A stretch of 64,000 nucleotides of DNA from Acidiluteibacter ferrifornacis (GTDB taxonomy: Bacteria > Bacteroidota > Bacteroidia > Flavobacteriales_E > Vicingaceae), in NCBI RefSeq assembly GCF_009909615.1, contig NZ_WWNE01000012.1, positions 62,001 through 126,000 on the forward strand, read 5' to 3'. Both the position numbers and the translations under genes were made by a program. The notes below the pieces were generated by a model. It saw only the letters and a program-made list of their open reading frames with translations. It searched no databases and was not told the DNA's origin. This document shows positions 25,801-33,423 of the stretch, in pieces (position 1 is the first letter of the stretch; the number at the start of each line of letters is the position of its first letter).

Positions 25801-27932
25801 CCTTCCAAATCTAACTTAAACTTATATTCTGGAATGGAATCATTCATACTCACTAAGCCATCAAACTTAAAGATTAGATTGGTGTCGTTCATGGATGCGT
25901 TTCCCATGAAGGTTTTGTCCATTAGTTTTCCATCGATTACTAAATCGCTGTAGGTATAACGATTATATGTGAATTCGTTGATGTTTGCTCGAACAATGGA
26001 TTCAATATTTTCGAAATCAACCCCCTGTCCATCTAAGTAGGCTTCTAGGTTAACTGCACCAAAAGCAGTGTCTTGAATTATTTTCCCTAATTCTATTTTG
26101 GAGAACTTCAATGCTGCTTTATAGGCTATATTTTCAACACTGTCAGTAGTATTAGTCAAGTTCAGTGCGATACTTCCATTAGTCAGGTCACTTTTAAGTG
26201 TTAGAGTCGAGGCTAAATCTTTCTGGTTCCCTTTTATGCTTCCATCTATAGTGATTCGTCTAGGTAAAGTAATCCCCTCAGGGAATAGATTCGTGCCTAG
26301 CATTGTTTTTAAATCTTTCTCAGTCGTATGTATAGTATTAATTTTCAAATCGAAGTAGGAGTGTTCAACTTCCAATACCTCTTTTACAATTCCGTTGATA
26401 GATATTCTGGTGTCTCTATAACCACTAAAAAATAGTTGGTTAATCTTTAAATTCTGAAGATTGCCATTTAGGTTAGTACTAATGGTAAAAATTTGACCAT
26501 TGTTTTTTGCTAGGAGTTCGTTTTCTGAAAGTTCAGGGCTAAAGTGAAAAAGGTCATTAATTGCTACTTTCGAGTTGTTTAGTAGAATATCAAAATTTAA
26601 GGCATTTAAATCGTCGCCTATCGTTTCTAAACTATTAAAACTTATTGAAGCATAATCCTTGATAATAGTTCCATTGGCGGTTTTAAATAACAAATTCGAA
26701 AGGGTAGCTTTTTGAGCTTCTAAAGCAATATCCGTTTGAAGTTGATTGATTCCAAATCCGCTCTTTTCAGTAACCAGAAAGTCGCTGAATGAAGCCGTAA
26801 TGTCTTTGATTCCATTGTAGTGTAGATTACTTCCTTCCAAACTGCTAATAAGTATTCCTAAATGGCTAAAATCAATCCCTTTTTCTATTGGAGCGATATT
26901 ATTATCATTGTAGTTGAACTCAAAGTCTTTCCAATTGACCATTCCAACATCCACTAACCAATCTGAACTTGCTGAAATCGCAGAGTCGTTATTAGTTTCT
27001 TTTTCAGCAACAGCACTTTGATTAAAGTCTAGTTTTGAATCTACAATTTTGATCGTCTCTAGGTTTATTTTTTGATGTATTAAGTCAAAATCGTTGACTA
27101 CTATTTCTAGATTGCCTATGCTGGTATTCAGATCAATTCCACCCAGTTGATCTTTAAAAATAACATTACTTTTGTCAATAGAAATGGATTCCGCTCCAAA
27201 CTGATAAGTTAGTTCAGAAGTATCTTGGGATATATCGGTTGAGTTTCCTTTAAAAAGTTCCACTATTAAATCTAATTGATTGATTTCAATGGACTCAGCT
27301 TTAATAATTTCTCGGTTTAAATCGAATTTATCCATGTCAATGGTCAAATCTCCAATTCGGGTATTTACATTTATTCCGTTGTAAGGGTCTTTCATCCTAA
27401 ATCGGACATTTGACAAGTGTAATTCATCAACACCAAAACCCCAAGAAGAAGAGCTATCAGTTGGAGTCTCTTGAACAGCTGAAGTATCTTCACTAGCAAA
27501 GGCATCAATAAAGAACTGAAAGTTGAAATCTCCATTATCGGCATTGGTACTCAAATTAACTGTGGAATTTTTCAACTCTATGGATGAAATGTTGATTTTT
27601 TTCCCCATTAATGAAAATAGGTCGATGGATACGTTCAATTCTTGAGCGTAAATAAGGGTATCTTTATTCAAATCTTCTGCATACAATCCCTGCAATTGGA
27701 TCAAATCAAAGAATCCTAGGTAAATATGTTCTAACGCTATCTTGGTTTGCGTTTTTTCTGCGACAAATGAGATAGTCTTTTGAGTGATAAAGTTTTGTGC
27801 TTTTTCTGTTCTAATAGTAATCACTAGAATTCCAAAAATGACAATCAGCCCTAAAAGAATAAAGAGGAGAATACGGGCGATTTTTTTAAGGGTAACCAAT
27901 GATTTCTGGGTGTTTAATGTATACAATACCAT
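22875..27932 (-). CDS. tamB: TamB-like translocation/assembly module protein
   Basis: A 1685-residue AsmA/TamB-type protein: one N-terminal membrane anchor (ILLFILLGLIVIFGILVITI, about 20-39), a very long beta-taco of Asn/Asp-rich repeats and the C-terminal DUF490/TamB domain (about 1200-1650) including the GGGVINAQIDQSGKVTLIGRY block and FASVS-like barrel-contact segments. It probably forms a hydrophobic groove across the periplasm and joins TamL. The Glu-rich C-terminus (EEEEIELPEEP) is an acidic tail. It follows the BrkB-like gene by 21 bp, giving a three-gene envelope operon. Confidence 0.92.
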   Translation of the reverse strand: MVLYTLNTQKSLVTLKKIARILLFILLGLIVIFGILVITIRTEKAQNFITQKTISFVAEKTQTKIALEHIYLGFFDLIQLQGLYAEDLNKDTLIYAQELNVSIDLFSLMGKKINISSIELKNSTVNLSTNADNGDFNFQFFIDAFASEDTSAVQETPTDSSSSWGFGVDELHLSNVRFRMKDPYNGINVNTRIGDLTIDMDKFDLNREIIKAESIEINQLDLIVELFKGNSTDISQDTSELTYQFGAESISIDKSNVIFKDQLGGIDLNTSIGNLEIVVNDFDLIHQKINLETIKIVDSKLDFNQSAVAEKETNNDSAISASSDWLVDVGMVNWKDFEFNYNDNNIAPIEKGIDFSHLGILISSLEGSNLHYNGIKDITASFSDFLVTEKSGFGINQLQTDIALEAQKATLSNLLFKTANGTIIKDYASISFNSLETIGDDLNALNFDILLNNSKVAINDLFHFSPELSENELLAKNNGQIFTISTNLNGNLQNLKINQLFFSGYRDTRISINGIVKEVLEVEHSYFDLKINTIHTTEKDLKTMLGTNLFPEGITLPRRITIDGSIKGNQKDLASTLTLKSDLTNGSIALNLTNTTDSVENIAYKAALKFSKIELGKIIQDTAFGAVNLEAYLDGQGVDFENIESIVRANINEFTYNRYTYSDLVIDGKLMDKTFMGNASMNDTNLIFKFDGLVSMNDSIPEYKFKLDLEGIDMQRLNLTTNDYRIQSAITADLTGNTIDDIVGNFQIKGFQIKQNEEFYRIDSLLFVSFKDTANSNISIDSDLLTGSFKGNIAFSELGNSMKKFFQGYYNDTINSSLNRDNQKFDFELTLRNNPILSEILLPELQTFEGGYIKGEFNSNQDLFNVNLSVPNVNYSDVQVDSLSINVRANNRQLDYELNLQRVSYQDYLLKNIAFYGQAENDTLTSTFQQLDDNESLNYFIEAISYQTSDGVVLKFLNDNVILDQQKWKINAKNEFIFSENTQVKNFKLTHKNESIQISNPKENTNELKFDFNGFKLENFLNLVENTKSDSIELLTGILNGSSTIWTTNDVLRFKADLKLDSLYFLNQPAGNLSISANHVSNIIDFTGALTGYDNDVNLEGKYTDSLSTFDFNVDIKKLQLKTLESFSFDQLKSSEGYLSGSISLKGTAEDPIVKGSIKMNNAKLRSTYLNSYYTIGNDKITFDKNTLRFNHFTVKDSSANSFSIDGNIVFNTIDQYNFDLVIKSKNFQALNTNKEGDNDLFYGKVLFSSNIKVKGNQDKPIINADLKLNEGTDFTFVLPNDDPSEISREGVVVFVDKSEDPNSIFARDKSSDTAQSNILGLDVTARIEIDEKTNFNIVVDPIAGDKLNLLGGGVINAQIDQSGKVTLIGRYIINSGFYDLTLYDVVKRKFEIKPGSSITWSGDPLEAEMDISAIYNVKASPIDLLSQQSAALSESERLAYQEKLPFDVYLIMKNQLMKPDISFKIDLDDDDKAALNGIVYAKLQELNEQESELNKQVFALIILRRFIASNSFNDQNDGSNLARNSVSKVLNQQLNRLSDRYVKGVNLELNVDSYEDYSTTSNSYEGRTEVNLAVSKSFLNDRISVKVGGDVDIEGERAKRNTVSDFAGDVTIEYSITEDGRYKAKLYRDNRFEGIIEGDIVETGVALIYTRDYETLKQLFRKPENLKEEEEIELPEEPINETEE

Positions 27933-27953
27933 ACAAGTTGAGTGCCATTGTAA

Positions 27954-28841
27954 CTACAATTTTACTTCACTTGTGTTCACTTTCACAGCATAAAACCCTG
28001 GCTTTACTTCTTGTTGAATGGATGCTGCATATTTAGAGGTAAATACTGCACCAAAATAAAAAATTAAGGAAGAATAAAAAACAAATAACAACAACAAAAC
28101 AACACTTCCAGATGCACCAAAGATGGAATCTATATTACTATTGATTAAAACTCTACCCAAAATAAACTTTCCTAAGGTAAAGAGGATTGAAGTAAAAAAA
28201 CCTCCAATTAATGCAGGTTTGATTTTTATACTCGCATTAGGAAGCACTTTAAAAAGTAGACTAAACCAAAGAGAAATAGAAAAAATAGAAAATAAGGCAT
28301 TGATACTTTTGATTAATAGTATGTTAAAATCGGGATTGTATTGAGCAATAAAACTTCCTAGAAATGTCAAAAACGTATCGGATAATAAAGAAAGTAAGAA
28401 TATCACACCGGCAACTATTAGAAGAACGAATGAGATTAATCGTTCAAAAATGGCAGTTAAAAACGGTTGGTTTGCTTTGGGTTTAAAACCCCACAACTGA
28501 TTGATGGAATCTTTGATTAATTTAAATAAGGTCGTGGCAACAAACATTAAAAATAAAAAAACGAGAATAGAGGTGAAGGGAGCATCTGCAATGGATTGAA
28601 AGTTTTCAAAAACCACTTTTATTTGACTGGCGGTTTTATCACCAAAGTAACTGGAAAGTTGATGAAACAACTCACCACTGATTAGGTCAGGAGAAGTAAC
28701 AGAGCCCAAAACCTTACTAATGATAATTAATATTGGAGGAAGCGCAAATAAAGAGAAAAAGGCGGTAGACGATGCTAAAGCAAGAGGGTTATGGTTTTTA
28801 TATTCCTTTATAGAAACAAGAATGACTTGAAATATAGACAT
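27954..28841 (-). CDS. YihY/BrkB-family inner-membrane protein
   Basis: A 295-residue protein with six membrane helices, matching the YihY/virulence factor BrkB family: NPLALASSTAFFSLFALPPILI (about 18-39), a central LWGFKPKANQPF and the late GASGSVVLLLLFVFYSSLIFYFGAVFT. Family function is poorly settled; in proteobacteria YihY was linked to envelope lipid transport together with TamB and YdbH, so its location directly upstream of tamB-tamL is meaningful. A -7 box lies about 21 bp upstream of the ATG. Confidence 0.88.
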   Translation of the reverse strand: MSIFQVILVSIKEYKNHNPLALASSTAFFSLFALPPILIIISKVLGSVTSPDLISGELFHQLSSYFGDKTASQIKVVFENFQSIADAPFTSILVFLFLMFVATTLFKLIKDSINQLWGFKPKANQPFLTAIFERLISFVLLIVAGVIFLLSLLSDTFLTFLGSFIAQYNPDFNILLIKSINALFSIFSISLWFSLLFKVLPNASIKIKPALIGGFFTSILFTLGKFILGRVLINSNIDSIFGASGSVVLLLLFVFYSSLIFYFGAVFTSKYAASIQQEVKPGFYAVKVNTSEVKL

Positions 28842-28862
28842 TAACTGGAATTAAATAAAACG

Positions 28863-28870
28863 CAAATTTA
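28863..28870 (-). promoter_or_regulatory. -7 box of the brkB-tamB-tamL operon
   Basis: Minus-strand TAAATTTG fits TAnnTTTG and ends 21 bp before the BrkB-like ATG. No TTG at the expected -33 distance is seen. Confidence 0.45.
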
Positions 28871-28888
28871 GTGCAAATGGATGAAATG

Positions 28889-29485
28889 CTAATTAAAAGA
28901 GGGATCTTCTGGAAAATTGGCCATCATTGCAAACTGGTCTCCTTTTTCTTTTAATACTGCTGCCCATAAATCGTCAGGATCAGTTTCGCCAAAAAGCAAC
29001 TCACTAGATGATGGAGAAATCAACCATGACTCTTCTTTAAGCTCGCCTATGATTTGTTCAGGCTCCCAACCTGAGTAGCCTAAAAAGAAACGGATGTCGT
29101 TTGGTGTAATCAGTCCCTTTTGTATTAATTCCTTTAAAATGCTAAACTCTCCTGACCAATAGATATCGCCTTGAACAAGTATGCTTTTAGGTATTAAATC
29201 TCCTTTTTTATGAATAAAAAACAAACGTTGCGCTTGAACAGGACCTCCTAAAAATACTTCTGCATCAAAGGGAGGAAAGTCTTCTAACACTTCATTTATT
29301 TGAAGGCCAACAGTTTTATTGATAACCAAACCTACTGTACCATCACTATTATGCTCACAAATGAACACAATAGACCGCTTAAAATGAGGGTCCTGCATGA
29401 ATGGTTCCGCAATTAATAGCCGTCCTTTTTCCAAAGGCAACGCATTCAATTTCTTGATACTATAATTTAAAGGATTTAATTCCAT
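28889..29485 (-). CDS. YqgE/AlgH-family protein
   Basis: A 198-residue protein of the UPF0301 (YqgE/AlgH) family; the ATG at 29485 (MELNPLNYSIKKL) is preferred to a TTG two codons earlier. Seen: GRLLIAEPFMQDPHFKRSIV (about 22-41), the SDGTVGLVINK block, FLGGPVQAQRLFFIH and the FFLGYSGWEPEQ signature near 140. No biochemical role is firmly established. It stands alone, divergent from pdxH. Confidence 0.92.
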   Translation of the reverse strand: MELNPLNYSIKKLNALPLEKGRLLIAEPFMQDPHFKRSIVFICEHNSDGTVGLVINKTVGLQINEVLEDFPPFDAEVFLGGPVQAQRLFFIHKKGDLIPKSILVQGDIYWSGEFSILKELIQKGLITPNDIRFFLGYSGWEPEQIIGELKEESWLISPSSSELLFGETDPDDLWAAVLKEKGDQFAMMANFPEDPSFN

Positions 29486-29499
29486 TTTCAAGGTTTTCT

Positions 29500-29507
29500 C
29501 AAATGTA
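29500..29507 (-). promoter_or_regulatory. -7 box of the YqgE gene
   Basis: Minus-strand TACATTTG matches TAnnTTTG and lies 14 bp before the ATG at 29485. Confidence 0.45.
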
Positions 29508-29613
29508 ATAATTCTGAAAATTATTGCTTTTAATTTTTTCCAGTTTTTATTTCTTCCGACCTTTACAGAGGTGAATAATTGATCATTTCTAAACGATGAA
29601 ATGATAAAAACAG

Positions 29614-30267
29614 ATGTATATGGCTGATATTAGAAAAAAAGTAGAATCGGTTCGTCGTGATTTCAACTTCGGGACATTAGATTTTTCAGATGTTCCCAAT
29701 AATCCTGTTGAAATAATGCAAGCATGGATCAAAGATGCATTTGAGAAACAACATAAAGACCCTAACGCTTTTGTACTTTCTACAGTTCAAAATGGGAAAC
29801 CTGATTCTAGAGTTGTATTGCTACGAGATTTTGATGAAAATGGATTGACTTTTTTTACAAATTATAATTCTAAAAAAGGGAGTGACATTGCACACAGACA
29901 GGATGTAGCTGTCAATTTTTATTGGATAGATTTAGATCGTCAAGTGCGCATTTCTGGTAAAGCTGAAAAGGTTTCTCCAAAAGTTAGCGACGATTATTTT
30001 AACTCAAGACCGAGAGAAAGCCAAATCGGGGCATGGGCGAGCAATCAAAGTTCTAAGATCGCCTCTAGAGTTACAATAGAAGAAAATGTAGCTCACTTTA
30101 TAAAAAAATTCGAAGGTCAACCTGTGCCTCGTCCTGATCATTGGGGAGGATATTGTATCATTCCTGAAACTTATGAATTCTGGCAGGGTAGGCCGTCTCG
30201 TTTGCACGATCGTTTGCATTTTGAGAAAGTAAATGGAGTTTGGACAGTTGATCGTCTGGCACCTTAA
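29614..30267 (+). CDS. pdxH: Pyridoxamine 5'-phosphate oxidase
   Basis: A 217-residue FMN enzyme oxidising pyridoxine/pyridoxamine 5'-phosphate to pyridoxal 5'-phosphate. Motifs: N-terminal Bacteroidota consensus FGTLDFSDVPNNP, SRVVLLRDFDENGL and FFTNYNSKKG (FMN binding, about 65-92), NFYWIDLDRQVRISG (about 105-119), NSRPRESQIGAW and the C-terminal signature FWQGRPSRLHDR (about 190). An ATG two codons downstream is an equally possible start. It precedes the glycosyltransferase gene by four bases. Confidence 0.95.
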   Translation: MYMADIRKKVESVRRDFNFGTLDFSDVPNNPVEIMQAWIKDAFEKQHKDPNAFVLSTVQNGKPDSRVVLLRDFDENGLTFFTNYNSKKGSDIAHRQDVAVNFYWIDLDRQVRISGKAEKVSPKVSDDYFNSRPRESQIGAWASNQSSKIASRVTIEENVAHFIKKFEGQPVPRPDHWGGYCIIPETYEFWQGRPSRLHDRLHFEKVNGVWTVDRLAP

Positions 30268-30271
30268 TTTT

Positions 30272-31510
30272 ATGAGTGTTTTAGATAGCTACCTTTCCAA
30301 ACAGCGCGTATATTCTGATTTTATTAGTTCACCGCCGTCGCAGAACCTTCTATTGTCGGTTGTGATTCCTGTGCACAACGAACCAGATATTCTGTCCACA
30401 TTAAAGGCTTTATCTAATTGTGAAGCAACTAACAATGGGGTGGAAGTAATATTAGTGATAAATGCTTCTGAACAGGCATCAGAAAATGTAAAGCAACAGA
30501 ATCTACACATAGTCAATATAATTGAAAAATTTGTGGCGAGTTATTCAGGAGAACTTGATTTTCACTATATCTTGAATAATGATTTGCCCCAAAAACATGC
30601 AGGTGTGGGTCTAGCTCGAAAGATGGGGATGGATGAAGCCGTTTCTCGCTTTGCTAAAATCAAACAAGATAAGGGTATCATAGTCTGCTTTGATGCAGAT
30701 TGTACATGCGCTCCCAACTATTTAATTGAAATAGAAAATGCCTTCAAAAAGTACGCTCCAAAAGCAATGAGCATACGATTTGAGCATCCTTTATCTGGAG
30801 TGGAATTTGATCAAAGGATTTACGACTATATTACCGATTACGAATTGCATTTAAGAGTGTATAAAAATGCCATTGCTTTCGCTGGATTGCCATACGGGTA
30901 TCATACTGTAGGTTCTTCAATGGCTGTCAGTGTAATGGATTATTGCAAACAAGGAGGAATGAATAAGCGAAAAGCAGGAGAAGACTTCTACTTTATGCAA
31001 AAGTTTATTCAATTGGGACCGATTTATGAATTGAATTCTACGTGTGTATATCCATCACCCCGTGTTTCGGATAGAGTTCCATTTGGCACTGGTAGAGCTA
31101 TAGGGGAAAGAGTAAACGGATCTGTTGATCATTTGTTGACATACAATATGCAATCCTTTTATGATTTAAAAGAATTGACAAGTATGGTTCCTAAATTTTA
31201 TGAATCTTTCGATGAAATAGTGCGGCTTCCTGTTGCTATTAAGTGCTTTTTTAAAGAAGAAAATTTAATTTCAAAATTGTTAGAAATCAAAAGAGAGTCA
31301 GCAAGTTTAACCACCTTTGTTAAGAGATTTTATGCTTGGTTTGATGCCTTTCAATTATTAAAGTTTGTACATTTCGCTAGGGATGAATTTTATCCAAACC
31401 AACCCATCAATTTAGTAGCTCATCAATTGTTGATCGATTTAAAACAGAATAATGTTTCCGTTAATAATACTGATTTGCTGAGAACTTATAGAGTAATAGA
31501 TTTTAATTAA
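30272..31510 (+). CDS. Glycosyltransferase family 2-like protein
   Basis: A 412-residue GT-A-type glycosyltransferase; start set at ATG 30272, four bases after the pdxH stop, although the frame is open upstream into pdxH. Seen: LSVVIPVHNEPDIL (about 32-45), FDADCTCAPNY with the DxD-like metal motif (about 143), and GGMNKRKAGEDFYF (about 225-238) with the ED catalytic region. The C-terminal 150 residues have no named domain. The acceptor is unknown. Stop overlaps the convergent DUF6495 gene by four bases. Confidence 0.85.
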   Translation: MSVLDSYLSKQRVYSDFISSPPSQNLLLSVVIPVHNEPDILSTLKALSNCEATNNGVEVILVINASEQASENVKQQNLHIVNIIEKFVASYSGELDFHYILNNDLPQKHAGVGLARKMGMDEAVSRFAKIKQDKGIIVCFDADCTCAPNYLIEIENAFKKYAPKAMSIRFEHPLSGVEFDQRIYDYITDYELHLRVYKNAIAFAGLPYGYHTVGSSMAVSVMDYCKQGGMNKRKAGEDFYFMQKFIQLGPIYELNSTCVYPSPRVSDRVPFGTGRAIGERVNGSVDHLLTYNMQSFYDLKELTSMVPKFYESFDEIVRLPVAIKCFFKEENLISKLLEIKRESASLTTFVKRFYAWFDAFQLLKFVHFARDEFYPNQPINLVAHQLLIDLKQNNVSVNNTDLLRTYRVIDFN

Positions 31511-31989
31511 TTCTGTCTTACTTTTCTCAAATGATTCAAACTATTGTAAAATTTACCATCCACAATGTAGCATCCAGCATCCATCATTTTGAATAACTCC
31601 TCTTCGCGACTTCCTGCGTATTTTTTGGAGGTTTTATAGCTTTTAATGGCATCGGTTCCAGCATCTAGAGCATTCTCAGCGCTATCTTTTACGGTAAAAT
31701 CGAGACTACTCGCTTCATCTATATCCAGTCCAATCAATGAAATTTGTTCCTTCTTACAATGAAATAATTTTAAGCTTTTGGGTGTCCTATGCTCCAAATA
31801 GGAAACATTTTCTAGGGCCTTCTGAATGACTACATCGCTAAAAAGACCTACGATTTCAAGCGCATTGTCTTTATTTTCTTTGTTGATTCTTACCCATTCA
31901 TCGTTGTCAATACCATTAGCGATTAAAAACTGAATAAAGTCTTTTTCTAATAGTTTTAATTCATCATCTGTAAGGTATCTGTACTTCAT
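31507..31989 (-). CDS. DUF6495-family protein
   Basis: A 160-residue cytoplasmic protein starting YRYLTDDELKLLEKDFIQFL, with YLEHRTPKSLKLFHC (about 85-99) and the C-terminal MMDAGCYIVDGKFYNSL. This architecture matches the Bacteroidota DUF6495 family, which has no known function. It is separated by 40 bp from the thioesterase gene upstream and probably belongs to the same minus-strand transcript. Confidence 0.7.
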   Translation of the reverse strand: MKYRYLTDDELKLLEKDFIQFLIANGIDNDEWVRINKENKDNALEIVGLFSDVVIQKALENVSYLEHRTPKSLKLFHCKKEQISLIGLDIDEASSLDFTVKDSAENALDAGTDAIKSYKTSKKYAGSREEELFKMMDAGCYIVDGKFYNSLNHLRKVRQN

Positions 31990-32029
31990 ATGGAAGAGAA
32001 AGTTAAAAATAATCAGCTAAAAATAAAAC

Positions 32030-32470
32030 TTAATCTAAATTCCCTTCAAAGGATTTTATCTTTTCTTTAAATTCAGGCAAAATTTCAACCGACTTTCCTG
32101 TTTTCGCATCAAAACTTACCAATGTTACTATGGAATGAGCAGCAATGACTTCTTTTTCTTCTTTAATGCCACAGATGACACATTCAAAACTAAAACTTTT
32201 GGTTCCTAATCTATTGACTCTAGTGTATACTTTTACCATACTGCCAAACTCAATAGGAAATAGGTAGTCTATTTCTACCCTCGCTACCAATACAGTTAAC
32301 TCACTGATTGACTTGTAAGTGTTCAATACATCATTAGAGTACTTTATTCTAGCTTCTTCTAGATAATTCAAATAGCGAGCATTATTAACATGGTTTAATG
32401 CGTCTAAATCCATAAAACGGACAGAGAATGTAGTAGTATGTTTGAAAAGAGAAAGGTCAATTTTACTCAT
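32030..32470 (-). CDS. 4HBT/FadM-type acyl-CoA thioesterase
   Basis: A 146-residue hotdog-fold thioesterase. The catalytic motif VRFMDLDALNHVNNARYLNYLEEAR (residues 17 onward; given in parts: FMDLDALNHVNNA and RYLNYLEEAR) contains the conserved aspartate and the H-V-N-N substrate loop of the YbgC/FadM group. It hydrolyses acyl-CoA thioesters; chain length cannot be predicted. It overlaps the upstream hypothetical gene by eight bases. Confidence 0.9.
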   Translation of the reverse strand: MSKIDLSLFKHTTTFSVRFMDLDALNHVNNARYLNYLEEARIKYSNDVLNTYKSISELTVLVARVEIDYLFPIEFGSMVKVYTRVNRLGTKSFSFECVICGIKEEKEVIAAHSIVTLVSFDAKTGKSVEILPEFKEKIKSFEGNLD

Positions 32471-33047
32471 GATTGGAAAGTATTTCTAAGATTTGTGTTG
32501 TTTTGTTTGTAATAAAGCTCTCTAATTCAGAGTGTTGTTTTAGAGGTAAGTGCCATGCAAATTTAATAAAGTCAATGTGTTGAATTGTTTTAAGAACGGT
32601 TAAATTATGGTAATTCTCTGATTCTATATCGTGATTCCATTCGTCACCATTAAAACTAAAAAATGTATCCTCTAATCCAACTGTAGGGGATAGTGTTTGT
32701 ATTTTCTCTAAAATACTGGGCAATTCTTTATTTTTCAGATGAAGAAATAGAGTAAACCCTTTTCCCCACCAAAATAGCAACCTGAAAGAAAACACTTTCT
32801 CAGTAGTAAAGTATCTAGGAAAATCTAAAATTAAAAAAGGAAGTTGTTGTAAATTTTCTCCCTTGCTAATTTTGGATTGTAATTGCGCCGGCGAATAAGC
32901 TATATTAGGGGCAAATTGTTGATAAATAGTAGTTAACTTATCAGCAATTTTAGCAAATTGTTGCGCAATTTTTTCTGTCGCTGTTGCTTTAACTTTAAAA
33001 AAAGATTGATTTTGAATAACCTGAAGTTCTTTTTCTGAAAACTGCAA
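32463..33047 (-). CDS. Conserved Bacteroidota protein of unknown function
   Basis: About 194 residues, mixed alpha/beta, with a RYFTTEKVFSFRLLFWWGKGF core (about 75-95) and a TIQHIDFIKFAWHLPL segment near 165. I do not recognise a named domain. The frame is open to a TTG at 33083, but a perfect promoter (TTG-N20-TACTTTTG) lies at 33064-33094 inside that extension, so the start must be downstream; TTG at 33047 (QFSEKELQVIQ) is the first usable codon. No ATG exists in the first 190 codons. Coupled to the thioesterase by an 8-bp overlap. Confidence 0.65.
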   Translation of the reverse strand: MQFSEKELQVIQNQSFFKVKATATEKIAQQFAKIADKLTTIYQQFAPNIAYSPAQLQSKISKGENLQQLPFLILDFPRYFTTEKVFSFRLLFWWGKGFTLFLHLKNKELPSILEKIQTLSPTVGLEDTFFSFNGDEWNHDIESENYHNLTVLKTIQHIDFIKFAWHLPLKQHSELESFITNKTTQILEILSNHE

Positions 33048-33063
33048 TAGAATTGATTTTATG

Positions 33064-33094
33064 CAAAAGTAGTGAAGATTCAAACAGCGTTCAA
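33064..33094 (-). promoter_or_regulatory. Promoter of the 33047-31507 operon
   Basis: Minus-strand TTG (33094-33092), 20-bp spacer and TACTTTTG (33071-33064): a full match to the Bacteroidota primary sigma consensus. It predicts transcription from about 33058-33060 and decides the start codon of the downstream gene. Confidence 0.75.
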
Positions 33095-33221
33095 CTATTT
33101 GATTTCTTCATGCATTAAAACAACTTACAATGGACTAAAAAATAATTTCCAACAACGGATAAACCGAGAGAACATGTAAAGAATTTATTCTACTTTTAGT
33201 GCATAATTTAATAGTAAAAAA

Positions 33222-33389
33222 ATGCCAAAACTGACTTATAGAATCATTAAAAAAGGGCTTTTCGAAAGTATTGAAAAGTTTGAAGGACGCATCAATGAGT
33301 TAGCGGCTGAAGGATGGGTTGCAGTTTCCATCAGCAGTGAGAATAGCAATGCTATTGTCGTTTTGATGAAAAAGGAAATAGGGAACTAA
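33222..33389 (+). CDS. Small DUF4177-like protein
   Basis: A 55-residue gene starting ATG 33222 and ending TAA 33387-33389. The sequence YRIIKKGLFESIEKFEGRI, ELAAEGWVAVSIS and VVLMKKE follows the DUF4177 pattern (beta strand, helix with LNELAAEGW, then two strands ending in a basic tail). The coding frame is supported by that similarity and by an intrinsic terminator seven bases after the stop. A near -7 box (TACTTTTA, 33191-33198) lies 23 bp upstream. Function unknown. Confidence 0.75.
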   Translation: MPKLTYRIIKKGLFESIEKFEGRINELAAEGWVAVSISSENSNAIVVLMKKEIGN

Positions 33390-33395
33390 AACAGA

Positions 33396-33423
33396 AAAGC
33401 GCATTTCACAATGCGCTTTTTTT
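33396..33423 (+). terminator. Intrinsic terminator between DUF4177-like gene and DEAD-box gene
   Basis: Stem AAAGCGCATT / AATGCGCTTT (10 bp) with a 4-base loop, followed by seven T on the plus strand. On the minus strand it is followed by only a few T and starts within the stop region of the helicase gene, so it may also serve that transcript. Confidence 0.85.
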
